A DNA stretch of 35,293 nucleotides from Candidatus Aphodenecus pullistercoris. GTDB lineage: Bacteria; Spirochaetota; Spirochaetia; Sphaerochaetales; Sphaerochaetaceae. Below the pieces are notes generated by a model that saw only the letters and a list, made by a program, of their open reading frames with translations, had not been told where the DNA came from and made no database searches. A program made the translations under genes and the position numbers. The number at the start of each line of letters is the position of its first letter. The stretch's first letter is position 1. The stretch is taken from contig JADIMU010000006.1 of assembly GCA_017694495.1 (NCBI GenBank), positions 1 through 35,293 on the forward strand, given 5' to 3'. Below are positions 21,010-32,526 of this stretch, piece by piece.

Positions 21010-21938
21010 GCGAGGACGCGCAGCGCGTTGCCTTTTGCCAGCTTATCCACACTTGATGGCGGAAGTCCCGCCTTCTCCAGGGCTTCGAAGAGCTTGTGGA
21101 CCTCGTCGCTGTGCGCGATCTCGAGCTGGCCTCCGATTCCGTCGAAGTCGCTTCCCAGCGCGATGACTCCATCGCCTCCGACACGGCGGATGTGCATGAT
21201 GTGGCGGACCATGTCGTCGATTCTGCTGACTTCGTCCTCCATCCTCGTCCCCTCGCTCCAGGTGGTGAGGAAGGCCGGGCAGAAGTTAAGTCCGACGACA
21301 CCGCCACGCTCGGCTATGGCCCGGATCATGGCATCTGTGAGGTTCCTGGGGTGGGCGGTGACGGCCCTCGCATTGGAGTGGGTCGCGACGACCATGACCT
21401 CCTCGTGGTCCATTACCTCCCAGAAGCCGCCGTCGCTCAGGTGGGAGACGTCGAGGACCATCCTGTGCCCTCCCATGCGCTCGATGAGCTCATGGCCGGC
21501 CTTCTTCAGACCCTTTGCCATCAGCTGGGGGTCAGGTGAGTTGGGGCAGGCGAAGGCGTTCTCGTTGTTCCATACCAGCGAGATGATGCGCGGTGACCAG
21601 GAGAGGACTTCGTCGATCCTCTCCTCCTTGGCCTCCGTTGCGCCCATGTCCTCGATCGTCAGGATGGCCGAGAGTCTTCGGCTGGCTATGTCGGCCGCAT
21701 CATAGGCTTGGCTGATGCGCCCAGCATTCACTTCCATCTCGCGAACGAAGATGTCGTGCAAGGCGCGCATCGTCGCCCATCTGTCGCCTTCAGGAGGCGT
21801 GAATATGGCGAAGCACTGGGCCAGGGCGCCTGCCTTCTCGAGGCCGTCGAGGTCCACACTGTAGGGGTTTGAGGCGAGGCTGTTATGTCCACCATCCTCC
21901 CAGATTCTGAGCAGCGTATCGCAATGGAGGTCTATCAT
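21006..21938 (-). CDS. M19 membrane (renal) dipeptidase-type amidohydrolase
   Basis: 310 residues from MIDLHCDTL. M19 metal ligands in order: HCD (His5, Asp7), Glu in LTIEDMGA, His in VLDVSHLSD, and His in VATHSNARAV followed by HPRNLTD. The C terminus has GSDFDGIGG. These zinc enzymes hydrolyse dipeptides, in some bacteria D-amino-acid-containing ones. No signal peptide, so cytoplasmic. A -10-like TATCGT ends 6 nt before the ATG and no Shine-Dalgarno sits at proper distance (the nearest AAGGAG is 15 nt away), again suggesting a leaderless start. Divergent from uvrA2 with 69 bp between the start codons. Confidence 0.88.
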   Translation of the reverse strand: MIDLHCDTLLRIWEDGGHNSLASNPYSVDLDGLEKAGALAQCFAIFTPPEGDRWATMRALHDIFVREMEVNAGRISQAYDAADIASRRLSAILTIEDMGATEAKEERIDEVLSWSPRIISLVWNNENAFACPNSPDPQLMAKGLKKAGHELIERMGGHRMVLDVSHLSDGGFWEVMDHEEVMVVATHSNARAVTAHPRNLTDAMIRAIAERGGVVGLNFCPAFLTTWSEGTRMEDEVSRIDDMVRHIMHIRRVGGDGVIALGSDFDGIGGQLEIAHSDEVHKLFEALEKAGLPPSSVDKLAKGNALRVLA

Positions 21939-21944
21939 GCCATG

Positions 21945-21973
21945 ACGATAGCTCTCCTTCCTGTCCTCTTCAA
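21945..21973 (-). promoter_or_regulatory. Promoter of the M19 dipeptidase gene
   Basis: On the minus strand, TTGAAG (21968-21973), a 17-nt spacer and TATCGT (21945-21950), ending 6 nt before the ATG. The -35 occupies the position where the divergent uvrA2 promoter would also place its -35. Confidence 0.5.
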
Positions 21974-21991
21974 GAGCTGGCGGAAAATCGC

Positions 21992-21997
21992 TAGAAT
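21992..21997 (+). promoter_or_regulatory. -10 box of uvrA2
   Basis: TAGAAT ends 10 nt before the ATG at 22008, giving a leader of only a few bases and no Shine-Dalgarno. The expected -35 position (21968-21974, CTTCAAG) is a poor match and coincides with the divergent promoter's -35. Confidence 0.45.
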
Positions 21998-22007
21998 CCT
22001 TCATGCA

Positions 22008-24479
<2,472 letters not shown>

Positions 24480-24620
24480 GGTACTTGCAAAGGATGCAAA
24501 AGACGACCACCAATTTTGACGAGAAGTTCAAAATGGACGGACTTTTGTGATGTTTGTCTGTTTTTTCTTGTTTCTTTCCCTCAGGTTTGCTGTCGAAGTG
24601 TGTTTTCTTCACGATGCGGC

Positions 24621-24657
24621 TTGCTGAGCGGGGCCTGTGTGGACAATCTTCTCCACA
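24621..24657 (+). promoter_or_regulatory. Promoter and inverted repeat before the degenerate regulator
   Basis: TTGCTG (24621-24626) and GACAAT (24642-24647) with a short 15-nt spacer, 9 nt before the ATG. An inverted repeat TGTGGA-8 nt-TCCACA (24638-24643, 24652-24657) covers the -10 and the predicted start site, so it could be an autoregulatory operator. Confidence 0.45.
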
Positions 24658-25358
24658 TGAGCACGGTTTTAGTAAACAGCAAGCTCGATGACCCGGTGGC
24701 GACATCAATGTCGAGCTACCTCTCGCTGGCTGACATCAACATAATCCAATGCGACAACCAGAGCCGCCTGGTCACGGCCCTCCACCAGGAGCAGGTCGAC
24801 CTCATCATTCTCTGCCTCGCCGACGACATCGTCAAGGGTTTCTCCCTGCTGAAGACGCTGAGGGAGAAGACCCAGATTCCAATCATCATCCTGGCCTCCC
24901 GAGGGGATGAGAGCGACAGGATCATGGCCTTCGAGCTGGGCTGTGACGACTATCTGACCGCCCCATTCAGCTACAAGGTGATCTCGCTGCGCGTCCTGGC
25001 GTGCATCAAGCGCACCGGAATGGGCGAGCCGACGGCCTCGCGTGCCACCTTCGTAAACGGCAAGGGAACGCTGACCATCGATCGCCAGGCCCACAAGGTC
25101 ATTCTGGACGACCAGGACATTCCTCTGACCGTCTCGGAGTGGAAGATCTTCTCCCTGCTCGTCGACAACACGAACTCCGTGCTTTCACGCATCCAGATCA
25201 TGGAGAGCTGCTTCGGCTACCTCTCGGAGAGCTACGACAGGGTGGTGGACACCCACATCAAGAACATCAGGAGCAAGCTTGGCGCCGACGGCAAGGCCTG
25301 GATCGAGACCGTGCGCGGCTACGGCTACTGCTTCTCGGCAAAGCCCGTGAAAGACTGA
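24657..25358 (+). CDS. OmpR-type regulator with degenerate receiver domain
   Basis: 233 residues from MSTVLVNSKL. Residues about 1-118 fold as a receiver, but the phosphotransfer residues are gone: the acceptor Asp position is Cys53 (DLIILCLADD), the conserved Thr position is Ala80 (IIILASRGD), the conserved Lys is Ala102 (DYLTAPF), and the N-terminal acidic pair is absent (VLVNSKLDD). The C-terminal winged helix is intact (PLTVSEWKIFSLLVDN, SYDRVVDTHIKNIRSKLG, WIETVRGYGYCF). No histidine kinase gene is nearby. It is probably a phosphorylation-independent DNA-binding regulator. A longer reading frame reaches back to 24516, but the receiver alignment supports this ATG. It ends at a good terminator and may control the adjacent porin-like gene. 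Confidence 0.85.
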   Translation: MSTVLVNSKLDDPVATSMSSYLSLADINIIQCDNQSRLVTALHQEQVDLIILCLADDIVKGFSLLKTLREKTQIPIIILASRGDESDRIMAFELGCDDYLTAPFSYKVISLRVLACIKRTGMGEPTASRATFVNGKGTLTIDRQAHKVILDDQDIPLTVSEWKIFSLLVDNTNSVLSRIQIMESCFGYLSESYDRVVDTHIKNIRSKLGADGKAWIETVRGYGYCFSAKPVKD

Positions 25359-25381
25359 AGGCTTGTCCTTTTTCGTTCTCT

Positions 25382-25414
25382 GGGGCCAGGTGGAGACATC
25401 TGGTCCCTTTGTTT
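25382..25414 (+). terminator. Terminator of the regulator gene
   Basis: GGGGCCAG / CTGGTCCC (25382-25389 and 25400-25407) form an 8-bp stem with one G-U pair and a 10-nt loop, followed by TTTGTTT. Confidence 0.75.
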
Positions 25415-25568
25415 GCCTTGGCGAGGCGCTGAATATGGAGACAGGTACACATTCTTCACATTTCTCGACTGAACAAACACGCCAAGCCTCCTTGCCTTCC
25501 ATAAGCCATACAAGGGACAGGGGGACAATAAGGCCAAAATCTTTCAAAAGAATGGAGAAAAAAGGAAA

Positions 25569-26639
25569 ATGAAAAAACGGATCCTCTCTGTCCTGCTCAT
25601 TGCACTCCTGACCGCCGGTGTGGCCTTCGCAGACTTCACCTTCAGCGGCAACTTTGATGTAGGCTACACCTTCGGTTTCGATGGCACGACGGAACTGACG
25701 GCCGTCGATGGCGACAACAGCGCTCCTTATGCCGGCTTCTTCTACCTGAAGGGTGGAAACGAGTACATCAGCCTGGATGTCAGGAGCGAAGCGGATGTCG
25801 CTGGTGGTTCCATCGTCCGCGGTAGCGGTATCGCCATGACGGGTACGATCAACCTGTCCAACATCCTCAACACCATGTTCACCATGGAGATGCCTGTCGC
25901 CATCGAGCTCTATGCCGGTAACCAGAGCTTCAGCTCAGACGCCGACTACGCCTACGGTGACAGCCATGGAATCGACGACGAGATCGATCTCGGCGCCGCC
26001 AGAACCCAGTACCCCTTCGGTTCCAAGTTCGCCTATGGCGACCTTGTCCAGGTCTTCGCCTACGGTGCCCTTCCTGTCAACGGTGGTAGTGGAGCTGGCC
26101 TCCTCGAGCTGAGGACCCAGCCTGTCGAGGGTGTCAGGGCCAACATCGCCTACGGCATCAGCGTCGGTGAGAAGGCCCAGGACTTCCAAGTCAGCGCCAT
26201 CGCCGAGTTCGGAACGCTCTTCGACCTCGACTTCGACCTCGCCGTGTCCGCCAGCTACGTCGCCAACATCGACAACGCCGCCGACAACTCCCACTTCATG
26301 GCCGACCTGACCGGTGGCTATGGCCCTGTCGGTGCCTATGTCGAGTACGAGTACTACAACGATGTTGAGAACACCGATGAGGAGACTGGTCTTTTCATCG
26401 CCGACAACCAGCACAACCTCTACATCGGCGCTTCCTACGACCTTGCCGACATCGTCGTACCCCTCTCCTTCGGAGCTGAGGTCGCGCTGAACAACATGGC
26501 TGAGGCCTTCACCACCGGCGCCAGCGTCTCCGTCGACGCCGCCCTGCTTGACCTGCACCTCTATGCAAAGCTCGGCTTCGACGACTTCACCGATGCCGAG
26601 AGCGGCTATGTGACGGTCGGTACCTACTACTACTTCTAA
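25569..26639 (+). CDS. Outer-membrane beta-barrel (porin-like) protein
   Basis: 356 residues. Signal peptide MKKRILSVLLIALLTAGVAFA, cleaved before DFTFSGNFDVGYTFGFDG. The mature part alternates polar and hydrophobic residues as in amphipathic beta strands (GAYVEYEYYNDV, HNLYIGASYDL, LHLYAKLGFDDF), is rich in Asp, Gly, Ala and Tyr, lacks Cys, and ends in Phe (YVTVGTYYYF), the usual outer-membrane insertion signal. I recognise no specific family, but a strong codon bias, an AAAGGA site and a strong terminator suggest an abundant protein. The upstream 150 bp probably contains its promoter, which I could not place confidently. The OmpR-like gene next door is a plausible regulator. Confidence 0.75.
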   Translation: MKKRILSVLLIALLTAGVAFADFTFSGNFDVGYTFGFDGTTELTAVDGDNSAPYAGFFYLKGGNEYISLDVRSEADVAGGSIVRGSGIAMTGTINLSNILNTMFTMEMPVAIELYAGNQSFSSDADYAYGDSHGIDDEIDLGAARTQYPFGSKFAYGDLVQVFAYGALPVNGGSGAGLLELRTQPVEGVRANIAYGISVGEKAQDFQVSAIAEFGTLFDLDFDLAVSASYVANIDNAADNSHFMADLTGGYGPVGAYVEYEYYNDVENTDEETGLFIADNQHNLYIGASYDLADIVVPLSFGAEVALNNMAEAFTTGASVSVDAALLDLHLYAKLGFDDFTDAESGYVTVGTYYYF

Positions 26640-26664
26640 GCTTCCGGCTTGGAAAAAAAGAGAG

Positions 26665-26706
26665 ACACTGCGGTCGGCTTTCTCCTTCCGCAGTGTTTCT
26701 TATTGT
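26665..26706 (+). terminator. Terminator of the porin-like gene
   Basis: A 9-bp perfect stem ACACTGCGG / CCGCAGTGT (26665-26673 and 26688-26696) and a T-rich tail TTCTTATTGT. Confidence 0.88.
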
Positions 26707-26749
26707 TCAACCGTATGCATCATTTTGGAAAATTTATGCAAAAGGCCTG

Positions 26750-26777
26750 TTCATAATGCCGAATTTCTGTATATTAT
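26750..26777 (+). promoter_or_regulatory. Promoter of the argCJBD operon
   Basis: TTCATA (26750-26755), a 16-nt spacer and TATTAT (26772-26777), within an AT-rich stretch. TGCAT (26716-26720) and ATGCA (26736-26740) form a spaced inverted repeat just upstream. ArgR-type AT-rich operators could hide here, but no clear ARG box was identified. The leader is about 14 nt with AGAGG before the ATG. Confidence 0.5.
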
Positions 26778-26797
26778 TCCATCCACAGAGGTGAATC

Positions 26798-27835
26798 ATG
26801 ATAAAGGTCGCCATTTTGGGAGCCACAGGCTACGCCGGCAGCGAGCTCGTGAGGCTCCTGTCACGCCACAGTGGAGTGGCGCTCAGCCTTCTTGCATCAC
26901 ATTCATATGCAGGAAGGCCTTTCAGCGAGGTCTATCCCATGATGAGGGGAGTGTGTGACCTCACGCTCAGCGAGGACGACATCGAAAAGGCGGCCGATGT
27001 GGCCGACGTCGTCTTCCTCGCCCTGCCGCATGGCTTCGCAAGCGGCCTCGTGACGGACGAGATCCTCTCGAAGGCTGTCGTCATCGACCTGGGAGCCGAC
27101 TTCCGCCTCCACGACGTCGACACCTATGAAGCCTGGTACAAGGTCGAGCACAGGTCAAGAAGTCTGCTTGCCAAGGCCGTCTACGGGCTTTGCGAGCTGC
27201 ACCGCAGCCAGATAGCCTCATCGCGCCTCATTGCCAACCCCGGATGCTACACGACATGCTCCATCCTCACGCTCTACCCGCTGGTGAAGGCGGGACTCGT
27301 GAAGAAGGAAGGGATCATCATCGACGCCAAGAGCGGTACGAGCGGAGCGGGAAGGGGAGCCAAGACGGCTTCCCTCTACTGCGAGGTCAACGAGAGCGTC
27401 AAGGCCTACAGCATCGCATCGCACCGCCACACGCCCGAGATCGAGCAGGAACTCTCGCTCGCGGCAGGCTGTCCTGTGACGCTCCAGTTCACACCGCATC
27501 TCATCCCGATGGACCGTGGCATCCTGGCGACATGCTATGCCCACCTCGAGCCGGGCGTGGGTGAGGAGGAAGTGGAGGACGCATACAAGGAAGCCTATGG
27601 CGATGAGCGCTTCATCCGCCTGGTCGACACGCCGCCCGAGACCCGTTTCGTCGCGGGAAGCAACTATGTCGACATCGGCTGGAAGATCGACAAGCGTACA
27701 GGCAACATCGTCGCGATGGGCGCCCTGGACAACCTTGTGAAGGGTGCGGCCGGTCAGGCCGTGCAGAACATGAACATCGTCTTCGGCTTCGATGAGGCCG
27801 AAGGGCTCGGCCTCGTGCCGGGTGCGGTGGTATAG
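26798..27835 (+). CDS. argC: N-acetyl-gamma-glutamyl-phosphate reductase
   Basis: 345 residues. The Rossmann NADPH motif is ILGATGYAGSELVRLL (residues 6-21), the catalytic Cys150 is in ANPGCYTT, and the active-site His region is SIASHRHTPEIEQEL. GTSGAGRGAK and RFVAGSNYVDIGWKID are further conserved parts. It reduces N-acetylglutamyl phosphate to the semialdehyde, the third step of arginine synthesis. It is the first gene of argCJBD; the start has a Shine-Dalgarno (AGAGG, 7-nt spacing). The argJ ATG follows after 13 nt. Confidence 0.96.
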   Translation: MIKVAILGATGYAGSELVRLLSRHSGVALSLLASHSYAGRPFSEVYPMMRGVCDLTLSEDDIEKAADVADVVFLALPHGFASGLVTDEILSKAVVIDLGADFRLHDVDTYEAWYKVEHRSRSLLAKAVYGLCELHRSQIASSRLIANPGCYTTCSILTLYPLVKAGLVKKEGIIIDAKSGTSGAGRGAKTASLYCEVNESVKAYSIASHRHTPEIEQELSLAAGCPVTLQFTPHLIPMDRGILATCYAHLEPGVGEEEVEDAYKEAYGDERFIRLVDTPPETRFVAGSNYVDIGWKIDKRTGNIVAMGALDNLVKGAAGQAVQNMNIVFGFDEAEGLGLVPGAVV

Positions 27836-27848
27836 GAGATTATTCGAT

Positions 27849-29048
27849 ATGGAAGGACGCTTCCTGAACCCAGTGGGATACAGCTATGCCGGCATACACG
27901 CCGGTCTGAAGAAGAGGAAGAAGGACATGGCCCTGATCGTCAGCGACAGGATGGCCACAAGCGCCGCCGCATTCACGACCAACGTCGTCAAGGCGGCTCC
28001 CGTCATCTACGACATGGGAATCCTCAAGGGCGGCAAGGCCCAGGCCATCCTCGTCAACAGCGGGAACGCCAACGCATGCACCGGAACCAGGGGCCTCGAG
28101 GACGCTGGCCACAGCGCAGCCCTCATCGCCCATGAGCTGGACATCCCGGAAGACGCCGTCTTCGTCTCCTCGACTGGAGTCATCGGAGTGCCTCTGGACA
28201 TGGAGAGGATAGAGGGAGGCATCAAGGAGCTCGCCACAAGCCTTGGCGACGACCCGATTCCTGCGGCCGAGGCCATTCTGACGACGGATACGAAGACGAA
28301 GCTGGCCTCGGTCGAGGTCGAGATCGACGGAAAGTCCGTCACGATATCAGGGATGGCCAAGGGTTCAGGCATGATCCACCCCAACATGGCGACGATGCTG
28401 TGCTTCATCATCACGGACGCCACCATCGGCCACGAGGCCTTGCAGAAGCTCCTCGGCAAGGGAATCTGTGACAGCTTCAACATGATCTCGGTCGACGGCG
28501 ACACGTCGACCAACGATTCCGTCATCGTCCTTGCCAACGGCGCCAGCGGCTGTGGCGAGATCGAGGAGGGCAGCACGGCCTATGCGGCCTTCGCCGCCGC
28601 CTTCGACCAGGTCCTCGGCGAGCTGGCGCGCCAGATCGTCAAGGACGGTGAGGGAGCAAGCCGCTTCATCGAGATGCGCGTCACCGGAGCATCGAGCAAG
28701 GCCGACGCGAGGACGCTCGCCCGCGCTGTGATCTCGTCCTCCCTCGTCAAGGCTGCCTTCTTCGGAGCCGATGCCAACTGGGGACGCATCCTGTGCGCCA
28801 TGGGCTACAGCGGCGCCTCCTTCAATCCTGATCTTGTCGATCTGGACTTCATCTCCGCCAAGGGGAAGATCAGGGTGCTCGAGGGCGGCGTACCGCTTCC
28901 ATTCGACGAGGATGAGGCCAAGGCCATCCTACTGGAGAAGGAGGTCGCCGTCCTGGCCGACTGCCACCAGGGAGATGGAGAGGCTGTGGCCTGGGGATGC
29001 GACCTCACATACGACTACGTGAAGATCAACGGGGACTACAGGAGCTAG
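27849..29048 (+). CDS. argJ: Glutamate N-acetyltransferase / amino-acid acetyltransferase
   Basis: 399 residues from MEGRFLNPVGYSYAGIHAGLKK, with GGAG 10 nt upstream. The autoproteolysis site and nucleophile is Thr182 in HPNMATMLCFI; the oxyanion-hole pair is in VSSTGVIG. The family cleaves itself at Ala-Thr into two subunits and moves the acetyl group from acetylornithine back to glutamate. Whether it also uses acetyl-CoA (bifunctional form) cannot be told from sequence alone, but no argA is seen. The C terminus GDGEAVAWGCDLTYDYVKINGDYRS is typical. It abuts argB directly, the stop being followed by ATGATG. Confidence 0.95.
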   Translation: MEGRFLNPVGYSYAGIHAGLKKRKKDMALIVSDRMATSAAAFTTNVVKAAPVIYDMGILKGGKAQAILVNSGNANACTGTRGLEDAGHSAALIAHELDIPEDAVFVSSTGVIGVPLDMERIEGGIKELATSLGDDPIPAAEAILTTDTKTKLASVEVEIDGKSVTISGMAKGSGMIHPNMATMLCFIITDATIGHEALQKLLGKGICDSFNMISVDGDTSTNDSVIVLANGASGCGEIEEGSTAYAAFAAAFDQVLGELARQIVKDGEGASRFIEMRVTGASSKADARTLARAVISSSLVKAAFFGADANWGRILCAMGYSGASFNPDLVDLDFISAKGKIRVLEGGVPLPFDEDEAKAILLEKEVAVLADCHQGDGEAVAWGCDLTYDYVKINGDYRS

Positions 29049-29931
29049 ATGATGTACGAAAGCGCCATGGACAAGGCCAATGTCCTGATAGAGGCCATAC
29101 CATACATAAGGACCTTCACCGGTTCGACTGTCGTCGTCAAGTACGGCGGCTCCGCGATGGTGGACGAGAAGCTCAAGAAGTCCGTCATCAGGGACATCGC
29201 CTTGCTGAAGTACATAGGATTGCGTCCCGTCGTCGTCCATGGGGGAGGCAAGGAGATCAGTTCTCTACTGGAGAGGCTTGGCAAGAAGACGGAGTTCGTC
29301 GATGGACTGCGCGTCACGGACAGCGAGACCGCCTCGGTCGCCGAAATGGTCCTCTCCGGCTCGATAGGCAAGAGCCTTGTGGAGAACCTCGAGGCGGTAG
29401 GCATCCAGTCGTGCGGCATCAGCGGCAAGGACGGACATACGCTGGTCGTGCACAAGAAGCTCTTCGACAACGGCCGTGACATCGGCTTCGTCGGTGAGAT
29501 CGAGAAGGTCGACATCCACCTGCTGAGCACCCTGCTCGACTCGGGCTACGTGCCTGTCATCAGCCCGGTGGGCGTCGACGCCTACTCGCAGACCTACAAC
29601 ATCAACGCAGACTATGCGGCCAGCGCCATCGCAGGCGCCCTCGAGGCCCAGAAGCTCGTCTTCCTGACGGATGTCGAGGGCATCCTCCGCGACAAGGACG
29701 ACCCCTCGTCCATCATCCGGAGGATGAACGTCGCCGAGGCGATGGGGCTGATCGAGGACGGGACGATCAAGGGTGGCATGATTCCCAAGACGGAGTGCTG
29801 CATCGATGCGCTCGAGCGCGGTGTGAAGACGGTCCACGTCCTGGACGGGCGCCTGCCGCACTCGATGCTGCTCGAGATCTTCACGGCAAGTGGAGTCGGC
29901 ACCATGGTGGTGCCGGAAAGGAGGAGTGCGA

Positions 29932-29942
<11 letters not shown>
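29049..29942 (+). CDS. argB: Acetylglutamate kinase
   Basis: 297 residues. Core motifs: VVVKYGGSAM, PVVVHGGGKEIS, FVDGLRVTDSETASVAEMVLSG, NINADYAASAIAGAL, and IKGGMIPKTECC. The roughly 25-residue N-terminal helix before the first beta strand (AMDKANVLIEAIPYIRTFTG) is the feature seen in arginine-inhibited hexameric kinases that work with ArgJ cycling, so feedback inhibition by arginine is likely. Two ATGs in a row start the frame; GGAG at 29041-29044 fits the second (29052) slightly better, leaving a one-residue ambiguity. It overlaps argD by 11 nt. Confidence 0.95.
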
Positions 29943-31116
<1,174 letters not shown>

Positions 31117-31124
31117 GAAGGGCT

Positions 31125-31145
31125 GGGTCAGGCCTTTCCTGGCCC
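31125..31145 (+). terminator. Hairpin after argD (probable terminator)
   Basis: GGGTCAGG / CCTGGCCC (31125-31132 and 31138-31145), 8 pairs with one G-U, loop CCTTT. The tail (CGCTTCACG) is not T-rich, so termination may be partial. Confidence 0.5.
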
Positions 31146-31226
31146 CGCTTCACGTGAATTTGCAGTAAAATCCACAGCACGAATCCGCTTTTTCCTGAAC
31201 ATTTTTCCTCTTCAAGCCAATCACGC

Positions 31227-31256
31227 TTGCTTACGAAAAAGCCGGCACAATAGAAT
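31227..31256 (+). promoter_or_regulatory. Promoter of plsC-like/gltS operon
   Basis: TTGCTT (31227-31232), an 18-nt spacer and TAGAAT (31251-31256), ending 8 nt before the ATG at 31265. No Shine-Dalgarno precedes that ATG, so a leaderless mRNA is predicted. Confidence 0.55.
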
Positions 31257-31264
31257 TGCCCCTG

Positions 31265-32524
31265 ATGGGAAAGCATGCTCTTACACCTGCCTTCAGATTC
31301 CTGAAGGCGACCTACGGCCGTCATCTGACGCGCCGCTACAAGCTGTCGGCGAGCGGGATTGACGCCGTCCTGCCGATCGAGGGGCCAGCGCTTGTGCTGG
31401 CCAACCACACCCACACGCTCGATCCCTTCCTCATCAGTGCAGTCTATCCCTACACGATCCGCTGGGTCGCCGGAAGCTACCTCTTCAAAATGAAGGCGGT
31501 GGGCTTCCTGCTGCGCCGTCTCGTTGGCTCCATCGCCAAGGTCCAGGGACGAAGCGACCTGGGCACGATCCGCAGCATCGGAAATGCGCTGAAGAAGGGC
31601 GGCATCGTCGGCCTCTTCCCTGAGGGGACGCGCAGCTGGGATGGCGAGATGATGGACATCACGAAGGCGACGGCAAAGCTGCTGCGCGTCTTCAAGGTCC
31701 CTGTCGTCTTCGTCCACATCGAAGGCGGCTTCCTCAACAAGCCGCGCTGGAGCGATGTCGAGCGCAAGGGGCCGATCCACGTCAGCGTCGTGCGCGTTCT
31801 GGGTAGTGAGGAGATCTCATCGATGAGCCTGGGCGAGCTGTCACAGGTCACGAAGGACTGCCTCAGCTTCTCGACGGACGACTGGCAGGAGGGGGCGAAG
31901 ATTCCATACGAGGGTGCCCACATGGCAGAGGGAAGCGAAAGGCTCTTCTATCTTTGTCCCGAGTGCCATTCCTTCTCCACGATGCATGGCCGGGGAAGAA
32001 GGGTCAGCTGCTCACATTGCGGCTTTCATGCCGACTTCGACGACTACGGCTTCATCCATACGGATTGCCAGGTGGTCGACTGGCGCCATCTGCGCGACTG
32101 GCACCACTGGGAGACTGCGGAGCTGGGCCGCCGCCTGAACACGCAGGGGGGGGGTACCCCGCTATTTGCTGACCATGGAATACTTTTCCAGATTCCAGGC
32201 CGCAAGCGCCTGCTGACAGTCTCCAAGGATTTCGAGGTCAGTGTAGGCAGGGAAGGCTTCCACTTCCATTTCGCAAGGCCCTTCAAGTACGAGGGCTCGA
32301 GCGTCTCCTCATACACATTCCCCTTTTCATCGATTGAAAGCGTCATCGTCAACGCGAAACAGACGATAGAGTTCTTCGCCGATGGGCGGCAGTACCGTTT
32401 CCGCACGGCCCTGGACCGTTCGGCACTCAAATACCAGGAGGCCTACGCCGAAGCTGTGGAGCTGGGCCTGGCCTGCCGCGAGGGTTCACAAGGAGGGCCG
32501 GTCACACCCGCCGGCGCAGTCTAG
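31265..32524 (+). CDS. PlsC-type acyltransferase with zinc-ribbon and C-terminal extension
   Basis: 419 residues. Residues about 35-200 are a 1-acyl-glycerol-3-phosphate acyltransferase-type domain: ANHTHTLDPF (the HX4D catalytic pair, His48/Asp53), a membrane-associated stretch, and FPEGTRSW (118-125). A zinc ribbon follows (CPEC 231-234, CSHCG 249-253), then a roughly 150-residue C-terminal region I do not recognise, with beta-like repeats. Most PlsC proteins are 200-270 residues and lack these parts. A run of nine G (32146-32154) encodes Gly295-297 between zinc ribbon and tail; loss or gain of one G would end translation soon after. An upstream in-frame TTG (31256) is an alternative start, but it overlaps the -10. 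It is followed after 2 nt by gltS. Confidence 0.82.
   Translation: MGKHALTPAFRFLKATYGRHLTRRYKLSASGIDAVLPIEGPALVLANHTHTLDPFLISAVYPYTIRWVAGSYLFKMKAVGFLLRRLVGSIAKVQGRSDLGTIRSIGNALKKGGIVGLFPEGTRSWDGEMMDITKATAKLLRVFKVPVVFVHIEGGFLNKPRWSDVERKGPIHVSVVRVLGSEEISSMSLGELSQVTKDCLSFSTDDWQEGAKIPYEGAHMAEGSERLFYLCPECHSFSTMHGRGRRVSCSHCGFHADFDDYGFIHTDCQVVDWRHLRDWHHWETAELGRRLNTQGGGTPLFADHGILFQIPGRKRLLTVSKDFEVSVGREGFHFHFARPFKYEGSSVSSYTFPFSSIESVIVNAKQTIEFFADGRQYRFRTALDRSALKYQEAYAEAVELGLACREGSQGGPVTPAGAV
32146..32154 (+). repeat. G9 homopolymer inside the acyltransferase gene
   Basis: Nine consecutive G within codons CAG GGG GGG GGT. With eight G the frame closes about 24 codons later; with ten it reaches TGA after about nine codons. 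This is the only long homopolymer I found in a coding region of the window. Such tracts are classical slipped-strand phase-variation sites. Confidence 0.85.
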
Positions 32525-32526
32525 CC

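Noticed and set aside
21885-22007. Extended N terminus for uvrA2
   Set aside because: UvrA proteins begin with the (D)KIxVRGARxHNL stretch, which starts at 22008; the upstream codons lie over the divergent dipeptidase gene and its promoter.
24513-24534. ATTTTGA/TCAAAAT hairpin as terminator of uvrA2
   Set aside because: The stem is AT-only and 7 bp, with no T tract directly behind it; a T-rich region comes only some 15-40 nt later, so I could not support a terminator call.
24516-24656. Extended N terminus for the degenerate regulator
   Set aside because: The 47 extra residues are Cys/Phe-rich with no similarity to receivers; the promoter and inverted repeat fall inside this segment, so the ATG at 24657 is preferred.
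26640-26797. Riboswitch or T-box leader before argC
   Set aside because: The space after the porin terminator is under 100 nt, the predicted leader is about 14 nt, and no T-box or attenuator fold is visible.
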